Positions 41,986 to 50,825 of a stretch of 64,000 nucleotides of DNA are shown here, one piece after another (within the stretch, counting starts at the first letter, position 1; each line of letters starts with the position of its first letter). A program made the position numbers and the translations under genes. The DNA lies in the NCBI GenBank assembly GCA_963842975.1, contig CAWJIH010000009.1, forward strand, positions 496,001 through 560,000, written 5' to 3'. The DNA is from JACJWR01 sp963842975. GTDB lineage: Bacteria > Actinomycetota > Actinomycetes > S36-B12 > UBA10799. The notes under the pieces are model-generated. The model worked only from the letters and a program-made list of their open reading frames with translations, was not told the DNA's origin and searched no databases.

Positions 41986-42531
41986 ATGAACACCACACCG
42001 AACGCCGCATCGGCAAAGTCCGCCAACCAACGCCAGACCACCAGATCCCCCAGCCCGTACGACGGGTTGCCCTATGAAGATGAGGACGGCTACGAACGCC
42101 GATGGGGAGGACTGTCGAAGGTCGCAACTGACGCCAAGTCACACGATGATCCGCTTACCTTCATCGCCGATCACCTGCCACACGGGGATCGGACCGAAGG
42201 TTCAGTGGTGGTGCTCCTTGACCCAGCCGGTCAAGGGCAACCGCTTGTCAACGTGATCTCAAATAGTCCGCGAAACCCGACCGCACAAGACTGCTACCGC
42301 CTGCTGTGGCCCTTTGCCCAGACCCTCGGCAGGTTGTGTCCGTCAGGTTCCGGAGCCACGATCGGGCTGATTCATCACCGCACCGGTCCGGCAGTTGCCG
42401 GACCGCTTGATCGCAGGTGGTGGTTCGCAGTCCAGCAGGCCGCCGAGGAGCACGGACTTGAGGTGCTCGGGGTGATGGCCCGAACAGCATCCGGTGCGCT
42501 GCTGCCCATCACCGACGAGGGAACCTCTTGA
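41986..42531 (+). CDS. Hypothetical protein
   Basis: A 181-residue acidic, soluble protein that I do not recognise. The first 30 residues are polar and low complexity, then PYDGLPYEDEDGYERRWGGL and a region of mixed alpha/beta character (EGSVVVLLDPAGQGQPLVNVIS). There is no signal peptide, membrane segment or metal motif. It lies 76 bp after alkC in the same direction. Coding is supported by a clean frame with family-like composition rather than by homology. Confidence 0.6.
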   Translation: MNTTPNAASAKSANQRQTTRSPSPYDGLPYEDEDGYERRWGGLSKVATDAKSHDDPLTFIADHLPHGDRTEGSVVVLLDPAGQGQPLVNVISNSPRNPTAQDCYRLLWPFAQTLGRLCPSGSGATIGLIHHRTGPAVAGPLDRRWWFAVQQAAEEHGLEVLGVMARTASGALLPITDEGTS

Positions 42532-42598
42532 TTCGGGGCCGCACATTTGGTGGGTTGCCGATTCCTCGGGCCCTTCGCTCGACACCTGGGTTCAAGTA

Positions 42599-42665
42599 CG
42601 CATCCCACGCACCCAAACCGAAGGGCATCCCGCGCACGTGAACCGACGGGCGAATCCCGCGCAGC
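42599..42665. repeat. 25-bp imperfect tandem repeat
   Basis: Two units of 25 bp and part of a third, each beginning GCATCCCRCGCAC or close to it and containing AACCGA. They lie in the 257-bp gap before the PLP decarboxylase gene; no gene is seen in that gap. Confidence 0.6.
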
Positions 42666-42741
42666 AGCCCCGCCGGCGTGGGCCACAGCGAGCAGCCTGC
42701 GTAGCCAGGCGGCTTGCGCCCTGGAATCCAGGTAATCTCGC

Positions 42742-42755
42742 CAAGGGGCCCCTTG
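42742..42755. promoter_or_regulatory. 14-bp perfect palindrome upstream of the PLP decarboxylase gene
   Basis: CAAGGGGCCCCTTG is fully symmetric and ends 33 bases before the start codon. It could be a regulator site or form a small hairpin in the leader. The binding protein is unknown. Confidence 0.4.
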
Positions 42756-42788
42756 CTTGGGGGCTGATTGAGGCTGGAGGCACCACAG

Positions 42789-45578
42789 ATGGAACCAATC
42801 GCGTCCGTGACCGGGGATACCCTCAGCGACCTGTTCGGGTACGGGGCACGGCGGGAGGACTACTGGCGGTCGATGCAGCGGACGGCCGACACCGCCCTGC
42901 GCCACCCGAAGGAGGACTCTGCCGAACGACTGCTGCAATGGCTGCGGACGTTGCTGCCGGTGGAGTCGTTCTGGGCTTTCCCCGGGACGCGGGTGATGAA
43001 CCAGTTGGTGGAGGTTCTCGAAGATGGGGATGTGGCCGCATTCGATGTGGCCGCACGCAACATCAGTGCTGCCCTGCACACGAAGTCCTACCGTCGCAAC
43101 CCATCGGCCAGGGACGTCTTTGAGCCAAGGCCGGTGATTGGAAGCGAGGACGAGGAGATAATCGATGAAGCGGTGTCGCCGCTGCCGTACTTCGAAGTGC
43201 TTATCGTCGGCGGTGTTGACCCTGATGACCACGGCGCCCTCGCGCGTGCGCTGCATGGGTCCCGAGACTCCTCGGACGACTTCCGCTACGAGTGCGTGAC
43301 TGTTGATTCGTTCCAAGATGCGGTGCTGGCGCTGGTGCTAAACCAGGAGATCCAAGCCGTCGTCGCCCTCGATGGATTCCCGTATCACAGCGTCTCCGAG
43401 TTGCCTCACCTTGAGCAGTTCCTCTCCAGCCACGGCGTCCCGCGGGACGGCGATCTTGGGCTTCCCCTGCTCGGCGTTGTGCACACCTTCCTGCCGCAGA
43501 TCGACCGCTATTTGCTCGCTGATCGCGGTTGGGAACTGATTGCCGGCACCGCGGAGGCCGCCGCCGCAACTCGAATCTTCTTCGGGGTCGAGGAACTGCG
43601 TGAATTGCACCTGAGCATCCTCGAAGGGGTGCGAGACCGCTTCCAGACGCCCTTCTTCGACAATCTCAAGGCGTACGCCCAACGTCCAATGGGCACGTAT
43701 CACGCCTTGCCCATTGCCCGCGGCAAGTCGATCATGAACTCGAACTGGATTCGCGACATGGGGGAGTTCTACGGGCGCAATCTCTTCCTAGCCGAATCAT
43801 CGGCCACCACCGGTGGGCTGGATAGCCTGCTCGACCCGGTCGGCAACATCAAGAAGGCCCAGGAGCTGGCCGCCCGGGCATTCGGAGCAGACCACGCTTT
43901 CTACGCGACCAACGGCACATCGACGTCGAACAAGATCGTCGTCCAGGCCCTGTGCCGTCCCGGAGACATCGTGCTGATCGACCGCGACTGCCATAAGTCG
44001 CACCACTATGCCTGCGTGCTCGCAGGGGCTCAGCCCTACTACATCGACGCCTTCGCGCTCACCGAATATTCGATGTACGGCGGGGTGCCGATTGATCGGA
44101 TCAAGGCTGCGTTGCTGGAACTCAAGGCCGAAGGTTTACTCGACCGGGTCCGGATGCTCATCCTCACCAATGCCACCTTCGACGGACACATGGCCCACAC
44201 CCTGCGAACCATGTCCGAGTGCCTCGCGATCAAACCGGACCTGGTGTTCCTGTGGGACGAGGCGTGGTCGGCTGCGGCGCGATTCTCGCCCTACTTGCGG
44301 CCGCGCACCGCCATGGGTGGGGCGGCTGCTCTGCGTCGGCTGCAATCCAGCCCGGAGTATCGGCGCGCCTTCCGTGAGTTCACGGACAAAGGCATCGCCT
44401 TGGACGGTTCGGACCCGCGTGCCCTCACCGAGCGACTCATGCCGGACCCGGACGAGTTCCATGTGCGGGTTTATCAGACGACGTCGGTGCACAAGTCGAT
44501 GTCCGCGCTGCGCCAGGCCTCAATAATGCTGGTCGCCGATCAGCATTTCGGCGACGTGGCCGAACCGTTCAAGGAGGCTTTCTACACTCACACCTCAACC
44601 TCGCCGAATCAGCAGATCATCGCGAGTTTGGACGTTGCTCGGCGACAGATGGAACTGGAGGGGTTCGAACTCGTTTCCCGGGCGCTGCAGCTTGCGGTCG
44701 AGATGCGCCAGTTGATCAACGAGAACCCGACGATCTCTCGCTACTTCCGCGCCCTGAGCTCACGCGACATGATTCCCGCCAAATACCGCCATTCCGTCGG
44801 ATCAGATGTCCCAGTGGATCTGCCGTCCTGGTCGAGCACTATGGCAGCGATTGAATCCGACGAGTTCTTCCTCGACCTCACCCGCATAACCGTGATGTGC
44901 GGCAACGCCGGGATGAACGGGGCGGAGTTCAAGTCGGTGTTGGCCGATGACTACGAGATCCAGATCAACAAGACCTCGCGCAACAGCGTGCTTTTCCAGA
45001 TCAACATCAACAACACCCGGGGCGATGTCGCCCACGTCATCAAGGTGTTTGCCGACATCGCACGGAAACTCGATGACCACCTGCGGACCTGCAGCACCGA
45101 GGAGCGAGCTGCTTTCGACGCCAAAGTCGCCGACCTGGTCGACAACGTCCCGGAGTTGCCCAACTTCAGCCGCTTCCACGACGCTTTCCGCGACGATGCG
45201 ACCAGCCCAACCCGGCATGGGCACATGCGTGAGGCCTTCTACCTGGCCTACGACCCAGCGAATTGCGAACACATCCCATTCGATTCCGACGAACTGGACA
45301 CCCGGATCGCAAATGGTCCAGAGGTGGTCGGCGCCAACTTCGTGATCCCGTATCCGCCCGGATTCCCGGTGATTGTGCCCGGCCAAGTTGTGACCCAAGA
45401 GATCGTCGATTTCATGCGAGTGCTCGACGTCTCTGAAATTCACGGATACGACCCGCACCGGGGACTGAAGATATTCACGACAGCGGCGCTGGCGGATGCT
45501 GCGGCCGAACGGCCCAACCACCTGCCGCACACCAAGGCCGCACCTGCGGCTGAAGCCGAAGCCGGCGGCGCCACGTAG
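42789..45578 (+). CDS. Large fold-type I PLP enzyme, Orn/Lys/Arg decarboxylase family
   Basis: A 929-residue enzyme. After an N-terminal domain of about 350 residues (wing-like, no clear match), the PLP core has ATNGTSTSNKIVVQAL, DRDCHKSHHYACVLAGAQP, FLWDEAWSAAARFSPYL and the Schiff-base Lys569 in YQTTSVHKSMSALRQAS. The C-terminal domain runs YPPGFPVIVPGQVV, typical of the group. It should decarboxylate a basic amino acid, but which one cannot be read from sequence. The ATG is preceded by GGAGG. The cysteine desulfurase gene follows after nine bases. Confidence 0.87.
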   Translation: MEPIASVTGDTLSDLFGYGARREDYWRSMQRTADTALRHPKEDSAERLLQWLRTLLPVESFWAFPGTRVMNQLVEVLEDGDVAAFDVAARNISAALHTKSYRRNPSARDVFEPRPVIGSEDEEIIDEAVSPLPYFEVLIVGGVDPDDHGALARALHGSRDSSDDFRYECVTVDSFQDAVLALVLNQEIQAVVALDGFPYHSVSELPHLEQFLSSHGVPRDGDLGLPLLGVVHTFLPQIDRYLLADRGWELIAGTAEAAAATRIFFGVEELRELHLSILEGVRDRFQTPFFDNLKAYAQRPMGTYHALPIARGKSIMNSNWIRDMGEFYGRNLFLAESSATTGGLDSLLDPVGNIKKAQELAARAFGADHAFYATNGTSTSNKIVVQALCRPGDIVLIDRDCHKSHHYACVLAGAQPYYIDAFALTEYSMYGGVPIDRIKAALLELKAEGLLDRVRMLILTNATFDGHMAHTLRTMSECLAIKPDLVFLWDEAWSAAARFSPYLRPRTAMGGAAALRRLQSSPEYRRAFREFTDKGIALDGSDPRALTERLMPDPDEFHVRVYQTTSVHKSMSALRQASIMLVADQHFGDVAEPFKEAFYTHTSTSPNQQIIASLDVARRQMELEGFELVSRALQLAVEMRQLINENPTISRYFRALSSRDMIPAKYRHSVGSDVPVDLPSWSSTMAAIESDEFFLDLTRITVMCGNAGMNGAEFKSVLADDYEIQINKTSRNSVLFQININNTRGDVAHVIKVFADIARKLDDHLRTCSTEERAAFDAKVADLVDNVPELPNFSRFHDAFRDDATSPTRHGHMREAFYLAYDPANCEHIPFDSDELDTRIANGPEVVGANFVIPYPPGFPVIVPGQVVTQEIVDFMRVLDVSEIHGYDPHRGLKIFTTAALADAAAERPNHLPHTKAAPAAEAEAGGAT

Positions 45579-45587
45579 AATCTCGAC

Positions 45588-46949
45588 GTGTCCGCCAGCT
45601 GCTACCTCGACCACGCCGCCACGACCCCGGTGCGCCCGGAGGCGGTCGAGGCTTGGCTGGCCGCGCCCGCTGGCAACGCCTCGAGTCTGCACGGCACCGG
45701 TCGACGCGCGCGGCGGGCGGTCGAGGAAGCCCGCGAATCATTGGCCGAGAGCCTAGCGGTCGACGCCGGCGATGTGATCTTCACAGCCGGTGGAACTATG
45801 GCCGACAACCTCGCGATTCGAGGCATTCACACCGCCCGCAGGGATGCTGACCCACGCCGCGACACTGTGGTGGTGTCGGCGATCGAACATCACGCGGTGC
45901 TCGATTCCGCAGACGCCCTCAGCGATGCCCGAGTGGTGCGGTTGCCGGTGGATGCTTGCGGCCGGGTGCTGCCTGACGCGTTGTCTGACCTGCTAGCCGA
46001 GCAGGCCGATCGGATCAGTGTGGTGTCCGTGATGTCGGCCAACAACGAGATCGGCACCGCGCAACCGATCGAAACGCTAGCGGAGATGTGCGCCTCCGTG
46101 GGTGTGCCGATGCATGTGGACGCAGTGCAGTCGGTGGGGTGGTCCGGGTGGTCAACGCGGCTGGCAGGTGTGGCGGTGTCGGTGAGCGGCCACAAGTTTG
46201 GTGCGCCGACCGGTATCGGTGCGCTGGTGCTGCCGCATTCGGTGCCGTGCTCGCCGGTGATCTTCGGGGGTGGCCAAGAGCGCAAGGTGCACTCCGGGAC
46301 GATCAACGTGGCCGGGGCCGCCGCGATGGCAGCGGCGTTGACGGCCGCGCGGGCTTCGCATTTGGCGTCGGGGGAGCCGGGCGTTACCGTGACGCAGCTG
46401 CGCGAGGAACTCACGCAGGCGGTGATAGCCGCAGTACCTGACGTCCGGATCGCGGGGGAGACGTCGCCTCCGTCGGTGGAATCGGCACCTTCTGGGCAGG
46501 TCGCGCGGCCTGAATTCGATCGGGTACCGGGTATCGTCAGCGTGCTATTCGATGGTTGCGAGGCCGATGCGCTGCTGATGCTGCTGGACGCGGCCGGAAT
46601 CGAATGCTCGACCGGAAGTGCGTGTACGGCCGGGATCCCCGAACCGTCCCACGTGCTCACGGCCATGGGGGCAAGTCCGACGCAGGCGCGCTCGGCGCTT
46701 CGATTCTCGTTGGGGTGGACCAGCACCCGGGCAGATATCGAGGCGCTGCGTGCCGCGCTGCCGGATGCGGTGTCGAGGGCGAGGCGAGCCTCAGCGCGGG
46801 CCCAGGCCCGCCGACGGGGATCGGCAGCAGCGCCGCGCGAGCGGCAGCACCACTTCGCGCCACGCCGGGAGTCCGCGCCACGCCCGGAGCCGGCGCCACG
46901 CCCCGAGCCCGCGCCACGCCCGGAGCCAGCGCCGGTGGTGCCGTCATGA
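45588..46949 (+). CDS. Cysteine desulfurase (IscS/NifS-type) with repetitive C-terminus
   Basis: A 453-residue PLP enzyme. Family motifs are YLDHAATTPVRPEA, SAIEHHAVLDS, the PLP Lys203 in SGHKFGAPTGIG, and the persulfide-bearing Cys346 in STGSACTAGIPEPSH. From about residue 395 a basic Ala/Arg-rich stretch and four APRPEP-like repeats form a disordered tail absent from standard IscS. It overlaps mnmA by ATGA, so it most likely supplies persulfide sulfur for tRNA 2-thiouridine. Start is GTG nine bases after the previous gene. Confidence 0.93.
   Translation: MSASCYLDHAATTPVRPEAVEAWLAAPAGNASSLHGTGRRARRAVEEARESLAESLAVDAGDVIFTAGGTMADNLAIRGIHTARRDADPRRDTVVVSAIEHHAVLDSADALSDARVVRLPVDACGRVLPDALSDLLAEQADRISVVSVMSANNEIGTAQPIETLAEMCASVGVPMHVDAVQSVGWSGWSTRLAGVAVSVSGHKFGAPTGIGALVLPHSVPCSPVIFGGGQERKVHSGTINVAGAAAMAAALTAARASHLASGEPGVTVTQLREELTQAVIAAVPDVRIAGETSPPSVESAPSGQVARPEFDRVPGIVSVLFDGCEADALLMLLDAAGIECSTGSACTAGIPEPSHVLTAMGASPTQARSALRFSLGWTSTRADIEALRAALPDAVSRARRASARAQARRRGSAAAPRERQHHFAPRRESAPRPEPAPRPEPAPRPEPAPVVPS
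46859..46935 (+). repeat. 18-bp in-frame repeat in the cysteine desulfurase tail
   Basis: About four copies of an 18-bp unit (core GCGCCACGCCCGGAGCC) encode APRPEP repeats. Copy number probably varies. Confidence 0.82.
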
Positions 46950-48166
46950 AGGTGCTCGCTGCCATGTCCGGTGGGGTTGATTCGGCCGTCGCCGCGGCCC
47001 GAGCGGCCGAGGCTGGTCACGACGTCACCGGTGTGCACTTTGCGCTATCGGCGGATCCGGCCGCCACCCGCGAGGGCTCGCGCGGATGCTGCACCCTCTC
47101 CGACGCGCGTGACGCTCGGCGCGCTGCCGATGTCATCGGGATTCCCTTCTACATTTGGGATCTGTCCGAGCGCTTCGCAGAGGATGTCATTGAGGACTTT
47201 CTCAGCGAATACGCGGCTGGGCGCACCCCCAACCCATGCGTGCGCTGCAACGAACGAATCAAATTCGCCGCAGTCCTCGAGCGGGCACTCGACCTAGGTT
47301 TCGACGCGGTCAGTACCGGGCACTACGCACAGATCGAACACCGCGGTGACGGCCCGATCCTGCGCCGTGCGGTGGACCCCGGGAAGGACCAGTCGTATGT
47401 GCTCGCGGTGCTCACCCGCGACCAACTTGCACACACGCTATTGCCGCTTGGTGACACGTTGAAGTCCGATGTCCGGGCCGAAGCTGCGCGCCGGGGACTG
47501 GCCGTCGCCCGAAAGCCGGATAGTCACGACATCTGCTTCATCCCCGATGGCGACACACGGGGCTGGCTGGCCGCTCGGCTGGGATCAAGCACCGGAGCCA
47601 TCGTGGACGTGGAATCCGACCGGGTGGTGGGCTCGCACGAAGGGTCGCATGGCTACACCATCGGGCAACGGCGAGGCTTGGGCCTTTCCCGGCCTGCCGC
47701 GGATGGTCGGCCGCGGTATGTGGTGGGCGTCGACCCGAAGGCGAACACGGTATTCGTCGGTGGTGTCCATCGGCTGAACGCGCATCGAATCGTCACCGAG
47801 CAGCCTGTGTGGCTGACTGCGAGTGGGTCCCGCGCAGTGCTTGCGGCGCCGCAACTTTTCGCGCAGATCCGGGCCCATGGTGAGGCGATACCGGTGGCAG
47901 CCGTCGACGTTGCCGACGACGGCTTGGCGATATCGCTGCAGCAGCCGGTCCGGGCGGTTGCGGCTGGTCAGACAGTGGTGCTCTACCGAGGCGATCAGGT
48001 GGTGGCTTCGGCGACGATCGCCCACTCCGGCGGGATGGAACGTTCGGGCGGGATCGCCCACTCCGGCGGGATGGAGCCGGATCCGGGTGCGGCGGCCAGC
48101 GAAGCTACGAGTCAACTGGCTTCGGAGCCCGACGCTGTGCCAAGCGGTCGCGCAGAATCTCGCTGA
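46946..48166 (+). CDS. mnmA: tRNA-specific 2-thiouridylase MnmA
   Basis: A 406-residue enzyme that thiolates U34 of tRNAs for Lys, Glu and Gln. The PP-loop SGGVDS is at residues 8-13, the catalytic Cys98 in NPCVRCNE and the second Cys197 in SHDICFIPDGD; VSTGHYAQ and GYTIGQRRGLG are also present. The final 45 residues contain two IAHSGGME repeats from a 36-bp DNA duplication and run 62 bp into the convergent TRIC gene. The start ATG overlaps the desulfurase stop. Confidence 0.95.
   Translation: MKVLAAMSGGVDSAVAAARAAEAGHDVTGVHFALSADPAATREGSRGCCTLSDARDARRAADVIGIPFYIWDLSERFAEDVIEDFLSEYAAGRTPNPCVRCNERIKFAAVLERALDLGFDAVSTGHYAQIEHRGDGPILRRAVDPGKDQSYVLAVLTRDQLAHTLLPLGDTLKSDVRAEAARRGLAVARKPDSHDICFIPDGDTRGWLAARLGSSTGAIVDVESDRVVGSHEGSHGYTIGQRRGLGLSRPAADGRPRYVVGVDPKANTVFVGGVHRLNAHRIVTEQPVWLTASGSRAVLAAPQLFAQIRAHGEAIPVAAVDVADDGLAISLQQPVRAVAAGQTVVLYRGDQVVASATIAHSGGMERSGGIAHSGGMEPDPGAAASEATSQLASEPDAVPSGRAESR
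48016..48075 (+). repeat. 24-bp direct repeat (36-bp period) in the mnmA 3' end
   Basis: The same 24 bases (beginning GATCGCCCACTCC) occur twice, 36 bp apart, in frame, giving IAHSGGME twice in the non-conserved tail. Confidence 0.85.
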
Positions 48167-48824
48167 GATCCATCGGCGCGGGGGTGCGGATGTCGAATCG
48201 CACCGCGGCCCACTTCAGCGCGACGGCGGTCACCAGGGTGGCGGCCTCGGCGGCCACCAGCGGTGCTCCTGCCTTCGCCAGCAGCACGTAAGTGATGGAC
48301 GCGAGCATGGCTGCGAAGGCATGCCAGTGCCCGGGCTGAAACGAGGTCGGCACCTCGCCACACAGCAGGTTGATGAGCAGGCCGCCGCCGACAGCGGCGA
48401 GCACGCCGACGAAGACTACGGAGATAACCGGCAGTCCCAACTGCAGCGACTTCTGGCACCCCAGCAGCACCCACACACCCATGGTTGCGACATCCAGGGA
48501 GTTGTAGGCGAAGGCCCAGTCTTGGGCTTTTCGGGCAAAGAAGAAGCCGATCACGGCACCGAGCACGGCGTACGTCAGATACCAGGGGTTGGCGAGGAAG
48601 GCGGGGGTGCCGAATTGCAGCACCACGTCGCGGATCGCGCCGCCACCCAGCCCGCCGAGGGTTGCCACCGCAAGGATGCCGGTAATGTCGAAGCCTCGGC
48701 GGGTGGCGAGGAGCGCGCCGGACAGCGCACCGGCGGAGATAGCGACGAAATCGAACAACGGCGGCAGGTTGATGATCGGTGCCGCAGTCGTCAGGGTGGT
48801 GTGGAGCGCGACCGGCACACTCAT
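48105..48824 (-). CDS. TRIC-family cation channel protein, paralogue 1
   Basis: A 239-residue membrane protein of the bacterial TRIC (UPF0126/YadS) family: two repeated three-helix units (FVAISAGALSGALLATRRGFD; VFVGVLAAVGGGLLINLLCGE), each with the Gly-rich GGGxxRD or GGGxLxD pore motif. Prokaryotic TRIC proteins form trimeric monovalent-cation channels. The start overlaps the stop of the second paralogue (ATGA). Its last 62 bp are antisense to mnmA. Confidence 0.9.
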   Translation of the reverse strand: MSVPVALHTTLTTAAPIINLPPLFDFVAISAGALSGALLATRRGFDITGILAVATLGGLGGGAIRDVVLQFGTPAFLANPWYLTYAVLGAVIGFFFARKAQDWAFAYNSLDVATMGVWVLLGCQKSLQLGLPVISVVFVGVLAAVGGGLLINLLCGEVPTSFQPGHWHAFAAMLASITYVLLAKAGAPLVAAEAATLVTAVALKWAAVRFDIRTPAPMDLSEILRDRLAQRRAPKPVDS

Positions 48825-49588
48825 CGGTCGTTATCCGACCTAGGCGCGTCGTCCTCCGGCCTGGCAGCGGCACGCGCGGTCTTTCGCATCGGCAGGTGGA
48901 CCCGGGCGGGCAGAGTTGGCACTCGAACATGGGTCCACGCCGTGGTCAGTTTGCTGCTGACGTCCACTGCCGTAGGCGATTCCCACCCGCGCCACAACGC
49001 CAAAATACGCACCACGAACACTGTTGCGATGGTGGCCAGTTGATTCCAGAACGTGGCCAGACCAAGTTCGAACAGGGCGAGGAAGACGATCGCACCGATC
49101 AACGCGGCCACCCCAGAAAAGATGCCCGGGCGCAGCACGGTGGGTGATTCGCCACTGAGCACGTCACGCAGGATCCCGCCCCCGATGGCAGTCACCAGGC
49201 CGAGGAAAATCACCGGCACCACCCCGAGCGAAAAAAACAGGGCCGCACTGGCCCCGAGCGCCACAAATAGCCCCATGGCCAGGGCATCAAGCCCGATCAG
49301 CACCCGGTTGAGGCGGCCAATCAGGCCTGCGAAGAAGAAGCCGAGGAGTGCAGCGAACGCTGCCGCCAGCAAATACCGAGGGTCCGTGAGGACGACCGGT
49401 GTGCCCTTCTGCAGCAGTACGTCGCGCAGCAGCAATCCGCCCAATCCAGTGGCCGCGGCCAAACCCAACACCCCGATGACGTCGAATCCGCGCCGTGCCG
49501 CGTGCGAGGCGCCAGCGAGGCCGCCGACTGCCACCGCCAGGTAGGCGCTCCACGTCGGGATCGACGGTAGAACGGTGTCCAGGGCCAC
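48821..49588 (-). CDS. TRIC-family cation channel protein, paralogue 2
   Basis: A 255-residue paralogue of the downstream gene with the same duplicated three-helix units (GGLAGASHAARRGFDVIG; GLVTAIGGGILRDVLSGES) and a longer basic cytosolic C-terminus. The two genes overlap by ATGA and may form hetero- or homotrimers. They probably arose by local duplication followed by marked divergence. Start is the ATG giving MALDTVLPS. Confidence 0.9.
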   Translation of the reverse strand: MALDTVLPSIPTWSAYLAVAVGGLAGASHAARRGFDVIGVLGLAAATGLGGLLLRDVLLQKGTPVVLTDPRYLLAAAFAALLGFFFAGLIGRLNRVLIGLDALAMGLFVALGASAALFFSLGVVPVIFLGLVTAIGGGILRDVLSGESPTVLRPGIFSGVAALIGAIVFLALFELGLATFWNQLATIATVFVVRILALWRGWESPTAVDVSSKLTTAWTHVRVPTLPARVHLPMRKTARAAARPEDDAPRSDNDR

Positions 49589-49769
49589 GAGCCGAGCCTA
49601 CCTGGGGTCAGCGAGGAACTGCGCGTCTCGGCCGGTCTGGTCGCAGCGCGGTCGGGGCCCTGCGCCGGGACGACTCAGGCGGCTCATTGGTACTTGGTGG
49701 CGTCGGTAGCGCTGAGGGGTCGGCTCGACCCGCCACGCAAGGGCTCCGAGCACACTAGCCTTACCTACT

Positions 49770-50825
49770 GTGGCAACTTTGATGCAGCAGGTGTGGGTCA
49801 ACGGTCCAACTGCCGTTTCCCAGGGATCTTTTCCGGGCACCGACCCCGGCGAACCAGTGCGAATCATGGCCGGTGAAAACCCTGATCTGCCAAGCATTCC
49901 CGAGCTTCCTGCCCGGGGTGCGGGAGCAGACATGATCGGTCGCGGTTTGGCGCTGCTGGCAAGGGTCGCGCCAGAGTTCGCCGGTGAGACGACCGCCACT
50001 GGCTGGCGCTTGGCCGGCCGAGTCACAGACGCCGGGAGCCGGGCGATGCGCCGGTCGGACTCGTGGTTGGCGCAGGATTTCGATGCCGCTGAAGAGCGGT
50101 ATCAGGGGGCGTCCGCGGTGAAGGTGGCGGTGGCGGGACCCTGGACGCTGGCGGCGAACGTTGAATTGCGAAACGGGCACCGGTTGTTGGCTGATCCAGG
50201 AGCAATGAGGGACCTGCGGGCGGCCTATCCGGAGCTGATCACCGAGTTGGCCGGAAGGGTGGGGCGAGTCTGGCCCCGGGCCGTCCTGCAGATCGACGAA
50301 CCTTCCCTGCCCGCGGTGCTGGAAGCTGGGATCACCACGCCGAGTGGGTTGGATGCGTATCGGTCGGTGTCAGCGGAGGTGGCCCGCGACGCCTTGGCCG
50401 AGGCGGTGGCGGCCGCTCACGATGCGGACGCCGCGGTGGTGATGCACTGCTGCGCGGTGGCCGCTCCGCTGCAACTGCTGCGGGGTGTCGGTGCCGATGC
50501 CCTGTCGCTGGATCTCACCAAGCAGACGGCCGACGGTCGAGGTGGCCACGATGAGGAGCAGTTGGGGTCGCTGCTGGAATCGGACACGTCGTTGGTGGCC
50601 GGCGTGGTCGGATGGGCCGTCGAGGGGCCGGTAGCGCCGGTGAACGCTACTGTCGCCGACGTGATGGCCCTACTGGATCGGCTCGGCATCCCGCTGGATA
50701 GCTGTGCCAGCCGGTTGGCAGTCAGCACTCCCTGTGGGTTGGCCGGGGCGAGCCCGGCTGGGGCTGCGAAGGTGACGATTCGGGCGGCCGAGGTGGCTGC
50801 GCTGCTGGCCAAGGAGGTCCGGTGA
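49770..50825 (+). CDS. MetE-like (cobalamin-independent methionine synthase C-domain-like) protein
   Basis: A 351-residue TIM barrel related to the C-terminal zinc domain of MetE, equivalent in position to Rv3015c upstream of ligA. LQIDEPSLPAVLEAG and VVMHCCAVAAPLQLL are the family landmarks. The latter retains H-C-C near the zinc-ligand position, but the full set of MetE zinc ligands is not obvious, so methionine synthase activity is doubtful. It overlaps ligA by GTGA. Start GTG; an ATG four codons later is also possible. Confidence 0.8.
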   Translation: MATLMQQVWVNGPTAVSQGSFPGTDPGEPVRIMAGENPDLPSIPELPARGAGADMIGRGLALLARVAPEFAGETTATGWRLAGRVTDAGSRAMRRSDSWLAQDFDAAEERYQGASAVKVAVAGPWTLAANVELRNGHRLLADPGAMRDLRAAYPELITELAGRVGRVWPRAVLQIDEPSLPAVLEAGITTPSGLDAYRSVSAEVARDALAEAVAAAHDADAAVVMHCCAVAAPLQLLRGVGADALSLDLTKQTADGRGGHDEEQLGSLLESDTSLVAGVVGWAVEGPVAPVNATVADVMALLDRLGIPLDSCASRLAVSTPCGLAGASPAGAAKVTIRAAEVAALLAKEVR

